Position numbers and translations under genes: made by a program. A stretch of 21,977 nt of DNA from an uncultured Moraxella sp. (GTDB taxonomy: Bacteria > Pseudomonadota > Gammaproteobacteria > Pseudomonadales > Moraxellaceae), in assembly GCA_937975585.1 (NCBI GenBank), contig CALJUC010000157.1, positions 1 to 21,977 on the forward strand, given 5' to 3'. The notes beneath the pieces were generated by a model that did not search any database, was not told the origin of the DNA, and was given only the letters and a program-made list of their open reading frames with translations. Numbering within the stretch: position 1 is the stretch's first letter; each line of letters starts with the position of its first letter. This document shows positions 1 through 8,729 of this stretch, in pieces.

Positions 1-183
1 CATAGTTGCATTACTAAATATTTTGTTTATTAAAATTTATGAATACAGGTTCTTATTTATGCTAAAATTCTAGCCAGTGCGAATTTTTGTCGTATATTTT
101 AGGGCGCTAAATTAAAAAAAATATAACCTAATTGGCTGCACCTGTTTACAAATAATAAAGATAATAAATGATAGGAATCTCTT
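1..183. other. AT-rich upstream region, no gene seen
   Basis: This stretch is very AT-rich and holds no open reading frame of note on either strand. It lies directly upstream of the P-type ATPase gene and probably carries its promoter, but several AT-rich hexamers compete and none stands out as a paired -35/-10. A purine-rich AGGAA at 173-177 sits at ribosome-binding distance from the GTG at 184 and is the main reason for placing the ATPase start there. Confidence 0.5.
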
Positions 184-2513
184 GTGTCTGATACCATTCT
201 CTTACCACGTCTAATAAAAACCAACCCCAATTACCTTATCACACGTTAAGTCCCGAGCAGACCCTTGATGCGTTAAATGCTTCATCAAATGGGCTTAGCC
301 AAACTGAAGGTGAGCGACGTCTGCAGCAGTATGGCTGTAATGAACTAGCATCTGATGAAAAACGTAGCTTATTCATGCGGTTTATCGACCAGTTCAAAGA
401 TTTGATGATTATCATCCCGTTAGTAGCAGCTTTGCTATCCTTTATTATCCAAGGTACAGAGGGGATGACGGATGCGATTATTATCTTGGCGGTTGTGGTA
501 CTAAATGCCATATTTGGGGTGTATCAGGAGGGGCGTGCTGAGGCAGCGATTGAAGCACTCAAATCCATGTCTAGCCCCATGGCCAAAATTCAGCGTGATA
601 GGCAAGTGCAACAAGTTAATGCGAAAGAATTGGTCATTGGTGATATCGTAATGCTTGAAGCAGGTGATGTGGTACCTGCGGATATGCGTCTTTTAGAATC
701 CAATTCATTAAAAATCGAAGAAGCAGCATTAACCGGCGAGTCGGTACCTGTGGAAAAAACACTCGATACAGTAGTCGCTGAAGATGCCAGTATTGGGGAT
801 CGCGTCAATATGGCGTATCAAAATGCCAATGTGAGTTATGGTCGTGGTATCGGTGTGGTGACGAATACCGGTATGTTCACTGAGGTTGGCCATATCGCCA
901 GTTTGATTGCCAATGCCGATGATACCGATACGCCGTTAAAGCAAAGCCTACATCAACTGTCAAAGATCTTAACATATTTAGTGCTAATTATCGCCGTGGC
1001 AACCTTTGTCGTAGGCGTGTTTTGGCGTGGGCAAGCGCCGCTTGATGGGGTGATGACCTCAGTTGCCTTAGCAGTCGCTGCCATTCCTGAAGGACTACCT
1101 GCGATTGTCACGGTGGTGCTATCGATTGGCACCCAAGTCTTGTCTAAGCGTAATGCCATTATCCGTAATTTACCAGCAGTCGAAACATTAGGTTCGACAG
1201 AAATTATCGCCTCAGATAAGACCGGCACCTTGACCATGAATCAAATGACCGTGGAAAAGCTATATTATCATGGTGAAACAGTACCCGCTTCTGCGCCCAT
1301 TGATACGAATAACAACGCCTTGCGTATCATGAACTTTGCCAACAACACCAAAATTGACCCAACAGGGAAGCTATTAGGTGACCCAACCGAAACCGCCCTA
1401 GTGCAATGTGGACTTGACCATCAATTTGATGTACGAGAATGGCATCAAACTCAACCCCGGATCGCTGAGTTACCCTTTGATTCGGTACGCAAACTGATGA
1501 CCACGATTCATCAATTGCCTGATGGGCAGTTTTTTGTTGCCGTTAAAGGCGCGCCAGATCAATTATTAAAACGTATTGATGGAATAGAAAAAAAAGACGG
1601 TGTTTATCCAACAACCGATACCGATACGCAGGCAATCTTGGCAACCAATCAAGCATTGGCACAGCAAGCCCTACGTGTTTTGATGATGGCCTACAAAATC
1701 ATACCGAGCATGTCAACGGTGAATAGCGAGTCATTAGAAAGTAATTTAGTGTTCGCGGGGATGGTGGGCATGATTGACCCAGAACGTCCAGAAGCTGCTG
1801 AAGCTGTGAGGGTTGCCAAGCAAGCAGGTATTCGCCCTATTATGATTACCGGTGACCATCACGATACCGCACAAGCGATTGCCAAACGATTAGGCATTAT
1901 CGATGCCAATGATACCGATGACCACGTACTGACAGGGGCAGAATTAAATGACATGAGCGATGCGGACTTTGAAAAGTCATTCAAGAATTATTCAGTATAT
2001 GCCCGGGTATCCCCTGAGCATAAAGTACGGATTGTCAGCGCATGGCAAAAGGATGGTAAAGTCGTCGCCATGACAGGCGATGGTGTTAATGATGCACCAT
2101 CTTTAAAACAAGCAGATATCGGTATCGGTATGGGGATTACCGGAACCGAGGTATCAAAAAGTGCTTCGGATATGGTGCTTGCCGATGATAATTTTGCGAC
2201 GATTATCAAAGCAGTCCAAGAAGGACGCAAAGTATTTTCCAATATCCAAAAAACCATTCAATACCTTTTATCAGCGAATATGGCTGAGGTATTGATTATC
2301 TTTTTGGCGACATTGTTAGGTTGGGATGTATTAAAGCCTGTGCATTTACTGTGGTTAAATCTAGTCACTGATACCTTGCCAGCGATTGCATTAGGGGTTG
2401 AGCCTGCGGAAAAAGACAGTATGAAACGCCCACCACGCGGACGCGACTCGAGTTTTTTTCAGGCGGTGTCATGCCAGCAATCTTATATCAGGGCGTATTG
2501 CAAACTATGTTAG
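184..2513 (+). pseudogene. P-type (P2A, Ca2+-type) cation ATPase, main fragment; frameshifted at both ends
   Basis: Membrane ATPase of the P2A/SERCA-like family, expected to pump Ca2+ out of the cytoplasm. Visible motifs are the TGES actuator loop, the M4 motif AAIPEGLP, the phosphorylation motif DKTGTLT (Asp codon at 1215), the hinge MTGDGVNDAP, M5 SANMAEV and M6 NLVTDTLP. The M4 Glu, M5 Asn/Glu and M6 Asn/Thr/Asp match the Ca2+ ligands known from SERCA. The family N-terminus (YHTLSPEQTLDAL) is coded from about 192 but has no in-frame start. A GTG at 184 with an upstream AGGAA begins in another frame and meets a stop at 247-249. One extra A in the A5 run at 216-220 would join the two frames. 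At the other end, the frame is lost at the T7 run 2453-2459 and stops at 2513. Repairing both gives 877 residues, a normal family length. The breaks may be assembly errors or real decay. Confidence 0.85.
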
Positions 2514-2815
2514 TGTTAGGTGTGTATGGACTTGCGTTACAATTTCCGGAACACCAAAACGAACAAGCCATTCATGAAGATGCCTTAACCATGGCCTATG
2601 TAACCTTGGGTCTGATTCAGTTGGTGCATGCTTACAATGTCAAATCCGTATACCAATCAATATTCAGGGTCGGTTTTTTCAACAATACCCTATTTAACTG
2701 GGCAATCTTATTGGCATTTATCTTGATGATGGTTACGGTGATTGTGCCAGGCTTTAATCAATTCTTCCATGTGAGCCAGCTAAGCCTTAATCAATGGGGT
2801 ATGGTTAGAGGTTAA
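2471..2815 (+). pseudogene. C-terminal membrane part of the same P-type ATPase, out of frame
   Basis: This 114-codon stretch reads as the last membrane helices (about M7-M10) of the ATPase that begins at 184. It has three hydrophobic segments and the C-terminal cation-ATPase character: an early helix LYQGVLQTMLVLGVYGLAL, then AYVTLGLIQLVHAYN, then a final hydrophobic segment. The natural join is in the T7 run at 2453-2459. With eight T, the reading continues as FFSGGVMPAILYQG without a break, so the ATG at 2471 is an internal Met and not a real start. No ribosome-binding site precedes it. In the sequence as given, it would not be translated as part of the pump. Confidence 0.8.
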
Positions 2816-2863
2816 TGTCGTTGATACCTTGTGAGTCGTCATCACCTAAACGAAAAGACATGC

Positions 2864-3442
2864 TCAGTCATCCTGTGTTGCTGAATGTGGCAACATAACT
2901 TGCGCCAATAGGCTATGGGCGGCGTCATGCGCTCGGTGTAGCGCCTTGCGGTTGATGCGTACAGCGATGTTGTACAGTAGCACGGCTGGAATCGCCACCG
3001 CCAAGCCAAGTCCAGTCATAATCAAGGCTTCACCCACCGGGCCTGCCACTTGGCTTAATCCTGCTTGTCCAGATTGGGCGATACTATTGAGTGCGTGAAA
3101 AATACCCCAAACCGTACCAAACAAGCCAATAAACGGCGCAATAGCTGCAGTTGTCCCTAATACGCTCAAACCTTGTTCACTGTCAAAACGGTAGCGGCTA
3201 AGCTGCTGGAGTAGGGTTTGTTCGACCACCGTCTTTTTACTATCAAGGGAAAGTTGTGTTAGCGGGGCTAAGGTGCGCTGAATATGTTCGGTTAATTCGC
3301 TAACCACACGCTCGCCCAATTGACGACTATGGATGATGCGTAAAATACCAACAACCCAAGATGCCATTGATAAAGCAAATAAGATAAAACACAAGGTCTT
3401 GGTCACCATATCGGTGTATTGCCAATAATGCCCCAAATCCAT
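2864..3442 (-). CDS. exbB: ExbB-like MotA/TolQ/ExbB proton channel protein
   Basis: Inner-membrane proton channel subunit of the ExbB/TolQ family, which with ExbD passes proton-motive force to TonB for outer-membrane uptake of iron siderophores and similar cargo. The 192-residue protein has three hydrophobic segments, about 15-37, 97-117 and 138-161. The second and third hold the family pattern (IAPFIGLFGTVWGIFHAL; GPVGEALIMTGLGLAVAIPA). E138 and T143 line up with the functional Glu and Thr of the E. coli ExbB third helix. ATG at 3442 is preferred over GTG at 3448 because the GAG-rich stretch before it then has usable spacing. No exbD follows: the next gene downstream is convergent and 48 bases away. 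A TonB-like stub lies 45 bases upstream. ExbB is preferred over TolQ on that context, but the subtype is not certain. Confidence 0.8.
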   Translation of the reverse strand: MDLGHYWQYTDMVTKTLCFILFALSMASWVVGILRIIHSRQLGERVVSELTEHIQRTLAPLTQLSLDSKKTVVEQTLLQQLSRYRFDSEQGLSVLGTTAAIAPFIGLFGTVWGIFHALNSIAQSGQAGLSQVAGPVGEALIMTGLGLAVAIPAVLLYNIAVRINRKALHRAHDAAHSLLAQVMLPHSATQDD

Positions 3443-3486
3443 AACCACTCTAAAATTATAAAAATATCTTACCTAATTATTGTAAA

Positions 3487-3654
3487 TCAATGGTCAGATT
3501 GCCAATCCAGCCACGACAGGCGCATAAGCCCCGCGATGGCCAATCCATGCAATACCGACACCCCAATCACCGTCGTTATGATTAAGACGCGGTGGTGCTG
3601 CTTTGTCACTGTCGTAAGCGTTTGGCGTGATAGGGTAGGCAAGGTATCAGGCAT
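3487..3654 (-). pseudogene. Short TonB-like membrane anchor, probable tonB remnant
   Basis: A 55-codon ORF on the minus strand, starting ATG at 3652-3654 and stopping TGA at 3487-3489. It encodes a polar start (MPDTLPTLSRQ), then one hydrophobic helix, RVLIITTVIGVSVLHGLAIA. The HGLAIAGL stretch resembles HGAVVAGL in the E. coli TonB anchor, including the conserved His; a Ser lies three residues before it rather than the usual four. The proline-rich spacer and the C-terminal receptor-contacting domain of TonB are missing: the ORF ends 16 residues after the His and exbB begins 45 bases later. The most likely reading is a tonB gene reduced by an internal deletion. A genuine one-helix small protein cannot be excluded. 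The upstream in-frame stop (TGA) lies 13 codons before the ATG, so no longer start is available. Confidence 0.5.
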
Positions 3655-3709
3655 CAGACGTGCTAGCTCGTGATAGTGATAAGGTAATCAAAGATGTCTA
3701 GCATTTTAT

Positions 3710-3724
3710 AGTATTGATAATACT
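3710..3724 (-). promoter_or_regulatory. Perfect 6-3-6 palindrome upstream of tonB-like/exbB genes, possible Fur-type operator
   Basis: AGTATT-GAT-AATACT is a perfect inverted repeat about 55 bases upstream of the TonB-like ATG on the minus strand. It contains GATAAT, the hexamer from which Fur boxes are built, and TonB/ExbB genes are commonly Fur-regulated. The match to a full 19-base Fur box is poor, so the identity of the binding protein is an inference. Confidence 0.25.
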
Positions 3725-4028
3725 GAAAAATTAAAAGTCGGTACGGATTTTAACGTATTTTAGCGGTAAGTTGGCAATGGAGTAGGCATGGATAACAAAA
3801 AACTTTTCGTTAACGTTTTTCGATTTTTGGGCTTGAATCTGCGTTAAGTAGCGCTATACGTAACAAAGCATATAATAGTTTATGTGTTTTGATAGTGGGA
3901 AGTGCTTGTCAGGATTGAACTTTTTTGTCATGATGGTTTTGCTAAATCTGTATTAAGCGATTATAACAATATAAATCCATCACGATTCACACACTGACAA
4001 GGCCGTCAGCTAAAAAGGAAAACATATT
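3725..4028. other. Intergenic region between divergent tonB-like/exbB and ggt
   Basis: About 300 AT-rich bases with no credible ORF. It must hold divergent promoters for the minus-strand tonB-like/exbB pair and for ggt. A TATAAT occurs at 3871-3876 without a good -35 partner. The better ggt promoter candidate is listed separately. AAGGAA at 4015-4020 is the ggt ribosome-binding site, eight bases before its ATG. Confidence 0.5.
3939..3967 (+). promoter_or_regulatory. Candidate sigma-70 promoter for ggt
   Basis: TTGCTA (3939-3944) and TATAAC (3962-3967) are separated by exactly 17 bases, matching the sigma-70 consensus in four and five of six positions. The predicted start of transcription would be near 3974, giving a leader of about 55 bases before ggt. 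This is a pattern match only. Confidence 0.35.
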
Positions 4029-5822
4029 ATGCGCGTACAAGGATGTCCGTTACTCACTCAGCTTATGATAAGCCTTACCCTAATTAGTGCCCCGTTTGGT
4101 GCTAACCTCAGTCAAGCCGCAATCATTGCGTCAACGCCGCCGGTTAGCGAAAATGCTACAACCCAAGCCGCCGCGCAGCGTTATGACAGTCGCAATGATA
4201 TTTTTCAACCAGTATACGCCAAGCATGGCATGGTGGCGACCGAGCAAGCCTTAGCCAGTCAAGTTGGTCTTGATATCTTAAAACAAGGCGGTAACGCGGT
4301 CGATGCAGCAGTGGCGGTTGGGTTTGCATTGGCGGTAGTATTGCCAAACGCGGGTAATCTAGGCGGTGGCGGTTTTATGGTGCTGCATGATGGCGAAACA
4401 GGGCAAAATGTGGCGCTTGATTTTCGTGAGATGGCGGCCGCGCGTGCGCATCGCGATATGTATTTGGATGCGCAAGGTAAGGTCATTGATGGCAAGTCGC
4501 TATTTACCCATGATGCCGTTGGTGTGCCTGGTACTGTGGCAGGTATGGTGCACGCGCTCAATAAATGGGGCAGTATGCCATTAGCGAAAGTCATAGCACC
4601 CGCGATTAAATTAGCCGATCAAGGTTTTGTGGTGAGTGAGGTGCTTGCTAGCACCTTGGCCGAAGAAAAAGACACCTTGGGTAAATGGCCTGCGAGCCGC
4701 GCCATTTTTTTTAAACAAGGTGAACCGCTAAAAGCCGGTGATAAGCTTGTACAAAAGGACTTGGCTAACTCATTGCGTCAGATTAGCAAGTCCGGTGCAG
4801 CGGCATTTTATCAAGGTGATATCGGCAAAAAAATCAGTAAAGAAATGGCAAAACATGGCGGGGCAATCACCTTGCAAGACCTCAAAGACTATAAAGTCGT
4901 TGAGCGCAAACCCATTCTGGGCAATTACCGAGGCTATCAAGTCGTAACCATGCCACCCCCAAGCTCTGGCGGTATTCATCTTGTCCAAATCCTCAATATG
5001 CTTGAGCATTATCCCATCAAAGACTATGGTGTGAACAGTGCCAATACCATTCATGTGATGGCAGAAAGCATGAAATTGGCGTATGCAGATCGGGCGGAAT
5101 ACTTGGGTGACCCTGACTTTGTCAAGATTCCTGTCACTGGGCTGATTTCAAAAGGTTATGCCGATAGCCTAGTCAAAGGCATACAAATGAATCAGGCGCG
5201 ACCCGCCGCGCAAATCAAACCGGGTCAACCACAGCCGTATGAAAGTGACCAAACCACTCATTTTTCCGTGATGGACAAAACAGGTGATGCCGTTGCTGTG
5301 ACTTATACGCTGAACCTAAACTTTGGCACAGGGATTGTCGCTGAAGGGACAGGTATTTTACTCAATAACGAAATGGACGATTTTTCGGTCAAACCGGGTG
5401 TACCAAATGCGTTTGGACTCGTTGGTGGTAGTGCCAATGCCATTGCGCCCAAAAAACGCCCGCTCTCCTCGATGACCCCAACCATCGTGCTGAAAAATGA
5501 CAAACCGTGGCTTGTGACGGGAAGTCCGGGTGGTGCGCGTATTATCACCACAGTATTGCAAAGTATCGTTAATACCATTGACCACGGTATGAACCCAGCT
5601 GAAGCGATTGTAACACCGCGTGTGCATCACCAATGGTTGCCGGATGAGTTGCGCATTGAAGACGGTATTAGCCCTGATACCATCGCGCTATTACAGCAAA
5701 AAGGCCATAAGGTCGCGCTTAAAGCACCGATGGGACGTGTGCAAATTATCCAAGCGGATGAGTCTGGGTTTTATGGGTATTCCGACCCGCGTAACCCCGA
5801 TGGCAAAACCTTGGGTTATTAG
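4029..5822 (+). CDS. ggt: Gamma-glutamyltransferase precursor (periplasmic)
   Basis: Gamma-glutamyltranspeptidase, which cleaves the gamma-glutamyl bond of glutathione and related peptides and can transfer the glutamyl group to amino acids. The precursor has 597 residues, a normal family length. A Sec-type signal peptide is visible (hydrophobic LMISLTLISAPFGA, Ala-rich cleavage region near residue 30), so the enzyme acts in the periplasm. The family processes itself into two subunits at a Thr that becomes the N-terminal nucleophile. Here that is T409 in DQTTHFSVMD. Other family motifs are NLGGGGFM near residue 110, MPPPSSGG, LLNNEMDDF, the substrate-binding PLSSMTPT and GSPGGARI. ATG at 4029 is supported by AAGGAA eight bases upstream. 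The gene stands alone, with a hairpin after it. It probably serves glutathione salvage, feeding Cys, Gly and Glu; the neighbouring metY is also sulfur amino acid metabolism. Confidence 0.95.
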   Translation: MRVQGCPLLTQLMISLTLISAPFGANLSQAAIIASTPPVSENATTQAAAQRYDSRNDIFQPVYAKHGMVATEQALASQVGLDILKQGGNAVDAAVAVGFALAVVLPNAGNLGGGGFMVLHDGETGQNVALDFREMAAARAHRDMYLDAQGKVIDGKSLFTHDAVGVPGTVAGMVHALNKWGSMPLAKVIAPAIKLADQGFVVSEVLASTLAEEKDTLGKWPASRAIFFKQGEPLKAGDKLVQKDLANSLRQISKSGAAAFYQGDIGKKISKEMAKHGGAITLQDLKDYKVVERKPILGNYRGYQVVTMPPPSSGGIHLVQILNMLEHYPIKDYGVNSANTIHVMAESMKLAYADRAEYLGDPDFVKIPVTGLISKGYADSLVKGIQMNQARPAAQIKPGQPQPYESDQTTHFSVMDKTGDAVAVTYTLNLNFGTGIVAEGTGILLNNEMDDFSVKPGVPNAFGLVGGSANAIAPKKRPLSSMTPTIVLKNDKPWLVTGSPGGARIITTVLQSIVNTIDHGMNPAEAIVTPRVHHQWLPDELRIEDGISPDTIALLQQKGHKVALKAPMGRVQIIQADESGFYGYSDPRNPDGKTLGY

Positions 5823-5908
5823 GTTAGCATTATATCAAAAAACGTGGCCTAATGAGCGTTTGGATACACGAAAGCGCCAATCACACCGCTTCTATAGATA
5901 CGCTTGTG

Positions 5909-5938
5909 TTGGCGATGGTTTACACAAGCCATCGCCAA
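5909..5938 (+). terminator. Hairpin downstream of ggt
   Basis: A perfect 10-bp inverted repeat, TTGGCGATGG (5909-5918) and CCATCGCCAA (5929-5938), with a 10-base loop. No T-run follows on either strand, so it is not a textbook intrinsic terminator. It may stabilise the ggt mRNA 3' end. The loop bases CACAAG can also pair with CTTGTG at 5903-5908, giving an alternative fold. Confidence 0.45.
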
Positions 5939-6055
5939 GTAAATGTTTGGCATGCGGAATATACAAAGTCGCTGGAATTATTTGCAAAACAGGTATGACC
6001 CTGCGTAAAATAAGCTATTTATTATGACCACGTACACAAAAAAAAGGACTTGAGT

Positions 6056-7348
6056 ATGACAAATCAGTATCGCCCAGAAACGCTTGCTATTCATGCAGGT
6101 TACGAGCCAGAACCGACCACCAAAGCCGTGGCAGTGCCGATTTATCATACCAGTTCATACGCCTTTGATAATACCCAACACGGTGCTGATTTATTCGACC
6201 TTAAAGTGCCAGGTAATATCTATACGCGTATCATGAACCCAACCAATGCGGTGCTTGAAGCCCGTATGGCAGCCCTTGAAGGCGGTATTGGTGCGCTTAG
6301 TGTGGCATCGGGTATGGCGGCGATTACTTATACTATCCAAACCCTATGTGAAGCTGGCGACAATATCGTGTCGGTGTCTACCTTGTATGGTGGTAGCTAC
6401 AACTTATTCGCTCATGCCTTGCCACGTCAAGGTATCGAAGTGCGTTTCTTTGACTACCGTCATCCAGAAACCTTGGTTGACTTGATTGATGAGCGTACCA
6501 AGTTGGTATTCGGTGAAAGTATCGGTAACCCATTGGGCAACGTACTAGATATCGAAAAAATCAGCGAACTTGCGCATAGCAAAGGCGTGCCAGTAGTCAT
6601 CGATAATACCGTTGCAACCCCGACATTATGCCGTCCGTTTGAATATGGCGCGGATATCGTGGTGCATTCATTGACCAAATATGCCAGTGGCTCAGGTACT
6701 TCTATCGGTGGTGTGATTGTCGATAGCGGTAACTTTGATTGGGGCGCGAATAAAGAACGTTTTGAGATTTTGAACACGCCAGATGTGAGCTATCACGGGG
6801 TTAACTTTGTTGAAGCGATGGGTAAAGCCGCGTTCATCGCGCGTGCCCGCGTGGCGCCACTGCGTAATATGGGTGCCGCACTTAGCCCAATGAATGCCTG
6901 GCAAATCATGTTAGGCCTTGAAACCTTGGCGCTACGTATGGAACGCCATTGTGAAAACGCGCAAGCTGTGGCTGAGTACCTAAACAACCATGAACAAGTG
7001 GCTTGGGTCAAATACGCCGGTCTATCAGACCACCCAGAATATGACTTGGCACAAAAATACTTTAATGGCAAACCGTCAGCGATTTTGACCTTTGGGGTAA
7101 AAGGCGGTCGTGAAGCGGGCGCACACTTTATTGATGCGCTCAAACTGATTACTCGTTTGGTCAATATCGGTGATGCCAAATCATTGGCGTGTCACCCAGC
7201 CACCACCACCCATCGTCAGCTCAATACTGAAGAATTGGCCAAAGCGGGTGTGAGCGAAGATATGATTCGTTTATCGATTGGTATTGAACACATTGACGAT
7301 ATCAAAGCTGACCTTGAACAAGCCTTGGCACAAGCTGCGACTAACTAA
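6056..7348 (+). CDS. metY: O-acetylhomoserine sulfhydrylase / aminocarboxypropyltransferase
   Basis: PLP-dependent enzyme of the Cys/Met metabolism family (MetY/Met17 type). It makes homocysteine from O-acetylhomoserine and sulfide, the direct sulfhydrylation route to methionine. The 430 residues start with the MetY-type RPETLAIHAG. The YTRIMNPTN motif, the cofactor contact SGMAAI and the PLP-lysine motif SLTKYASG (K208) are visible, and the C-terminal RLSIGIEHIDD is typical. ATG at 6056 is chosen because AAGGA at 6044-6048 then has seven-base spacing. The TTG at 6050 would leave only one base. No SAM riboswitch or Met-box arrangement was recognised upstream. A strong terminator lies 65 bases after the stop, so the gene is a single transcription unit. 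Confidence 0.95.
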   Translation: MTNQYRPETLAIHAGYEPEPTTKAVAVPIYHTSSYAFDNTQHGADLFDLKVPGNIYTRIMNPTNAVLEARMAALEGGIGALSVASGMAAITYTIQTLCEAGDNIVSVSTLYGGSYNLFAHALPRQGIEVRFFDYRHPETLVDLIDERTKLVFGESIGNPLGNVLDIEKISELAHSKGVPVVIDNTVATPTLCRPFEYGADIVVHSLTKYASGSGTSIGGVIVDSGNFDWGANKERFEILNTPDVSYHGVNFVEAMGKAAFIARARVAPLRNMGAALSPMNAWQIMLGLETLALRMERHCENAQAVAEYLNNHEQVAWVKYAGLSDHPEYDLAQKYFNGKPSAILTFGVKGGREAGAHFIDALKLITRLVNIGDAKSLACHPATTTHRQLNTEELAKAGVSEDMIRLSIGIEHIDDIKADLEQALAQAATN

Positions 7349-7412
7349 AAGCCGTCAGATAGCTGGGTATTGTTCTAGCGTTTATGACGCTCACAGTTTA
7401 AGCTTTATCCAT

Positions 7413-7454
7413 ACCCCCAATCACTATAATCGGTTGATTGGGGGTAAAATTTTT
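7413..7454 (+). terminator. Intrinsic terminator of metY
   Basis: A perfect 11-bp stem, ACCCCCAATCA (7413-7423) and TGATTGGGGGT (7435-7445), with an 11-base loop, followed by AAAATTTTT. It is well placed 65 bases beyond the metY stop. Confidence 0.8.
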
Positions 7455-7522
7455 AAAAGCCTAATATAACCTTGGATGACTTTTGTTATCCGATAGCCAA
7501 TGAAAAATCTGGGGTAGTAAAA

Positions 7523-7556
7523 GAGAGGGCACGTTTCTCAGTTAACGTGCCCTTTT
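7523..7556. terminator. Bidirectional terminator between convergent genes
   Basis: GGGCACGTT (7527-7535) pairs with AACGTGCCC (7544-7552) around an eight-base loop. TTTT follows on the plus strand, and a pyrimidine-rich CTCTCTTTT follows on the minus strand. It begins a few bases beyond the stop of the minus-strand zinc-ribbon gene (7560), so its main role is probably to end that transcript, with backup for metY read-through. Confidence 0.75.
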
Positions 7557-7559
7557 GTA

Positions 7560-8729
7560 TTATTGATTCACGCGGAAAGTCAGGTTGTTTTCGGCAAAGT
7601 ATGATTCTGAACCTTTCGGAATCGGTGGCAATGGTGACGATGACTCGATGGCTTGGGTCAGGGTTGACTTGGCATACATATCTTTGGAATCGACTTTGAT
7701 ATTGCTAATCGTACCATCCGGCGCAATATTAAATGAGGCTCTTACGGTGCGAAATTCGGGTTTCATCGGCAATTGCCAGTTGCCTTTGACGATATCGGTA
7801 ATTTGCTTGGTGTAGTTCTCACGCTCGGCAATGAGCTTGGCAATATTATCCGGTTCGCTTGGCTTACTTTGCGCATTTGATTGGCTTGGTTTAGGCGTAG
7901 GAGTGGTCTCTAAGACGTCTGTAGTAGCCGATGGGGCAGTGTCATTATTTGACGGGGTGCTATTATTATCCGCAGAGGCCGTGGCGGTACTATCTGTAGC
8001 CTCGGTTGGGGTGTCAGAGGTCGTTGCGGTTTCGTCAGCCGGTTGCTCGGCATCGGCAATGGCATTCGATTCGCAAATAAAGTTAAAGATATCCCGATCC
8101 GTCCAATTTGGCGTTGGCGTATACCAATCGCCCAAATCTGCATTGGCTAACGCTGCTTGATTGTTAAAAGACGCTGTGCGAATCTGGGTTAGCCCACAGT
8201 TTAATTGCATTTTGCCATAAGTATCGGTGGAATCTGATATATTCGGATTACGTGTGCGAAGATAAGTAATCTCATGAATACCATTGGCTAATAAATCGTG
8301 TGACATCAAGAAATAACGTCCATCTTCGGGTGCGCCTGATAGGCGCATTGGAATGGGTAAGAATTTCGAGGTATCGATTGACTTGACGACAGGGCGTAAT
8401 ACTTTAGTGGTTGATTTAGGGGTACTGGCAACCGGTGTGGTTTCCTCGTCCGAGGATTTTGAACAAGTGACCATCAATATTATAGCCAGTAAAATTACCA
8501 CGCCAAACCCAAGCAGGGCAACAAGGTTACGGGACGGCTCACTGGACGCTACAGGTAGGGGGTGTGACGGCTGCTGCGCGATGTTTTGTACCGGTGACAA
8601 AGGTTGTGGCGGTGGTACAGGCGGCTGTGCCGGGCGTAATTTCTCCGCAATTGGATAGCCGCAATGCGGACAGGACACACTTTGGTCACTAATGGTATTA
8701 GCGCATTCTGGACAATGAATCAGTGACAT
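7560..8729 (-). CDS. Membrane protein with N-terminal zinc ribbon and TolA/TonB-like C-terminus
   Basis: A 389-residue protein of unknown role. Residues 6-23 form a zinc ribbon (CPEC and CPHCGYP; C6, C9, C20, C23). A proline-rich stretch (33-60) and one membrane helix (about 69-88) ending in Thr-Cys-Ser follow. Beyond that is a globular part with two Cys (NCGLTQ; FICES), a Ser/Thr/Asp/Pro-rich linker, and a final region of about 85 residues that looks like a TolA/TonB C-terminal domain (ITDIVKGNWQLP, APDGTISNIKV, SSPLPPIPKGS). The topology would place the ribbon in the cytoplasm and the rest in the periplasm. The middle part faintly recalls surface-adhesin E-like domains, at low confidence. 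ATG at 8729 is chosen over TTG at 8756 because the protein then opens with the usual zinc-ribbon start and a GGTAGG lies upstream. Envelope maintenance or partner binding is possible but not shown. Confidence 0.75.
   Translation of the reverse strand: MSLIHCPECANTISDQSVSCPHCGYPIAEKLRPAQPPVPPPQPLSPVQNIAQQPSHPLPVASSEPSRNLVALLGFGVVILLAIILMVTCSKSSDEETTPVASTPKSTTKVLRPVVKSIDTSKFLPIPMRLSGAPEDGRYFLMSHDLLANGIHEITYLRTRNPNISDSTDTYGKMQLNCGLTQIRTASFNNQAALANADLGDWYTPTPNWTDRDIFNFICESNAIADAEQPADETATTSDTPTEATDSTATASADNNSTPSNNDTAPSATTDVLETTPTPKPSQSNAQSKPSEPDNIAKLIAERENYTKQITDIVKGNWQLPMKPEFRTVRASFNIAPDGTISNIKVDSKDMYAKSTLTQAIESSSPLPPIPKGSESYFAENNLTFRVNQ

Noticed and set aside
3871..3876. TATAAT as the ggt promoter
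   Set aside because: No acceptable -35 hexamer at 16-18 bases; TTGCTA/TATAAC at 3939-3967 is better spaced and closer.
5620..6027. 135-codon plus-strand ORF overlapping the end of ggt
   Set aside because: More than half lies inside ggt in another frame, and the rest has no family character and contains the hairpin at 5909-5938.
6050..6055. TTG start for metY
   Set aside because: Only one base from the AAGGA ribosome site; the ATG at 6056 has normal spacing.
5823..6055. SAM riboswitch or Met-box control ahead of metY
   Set aside because: No SAM-riboswitch-like multi-stem arrangement or repeated AGACGTCT-type boxes could be found by eye.
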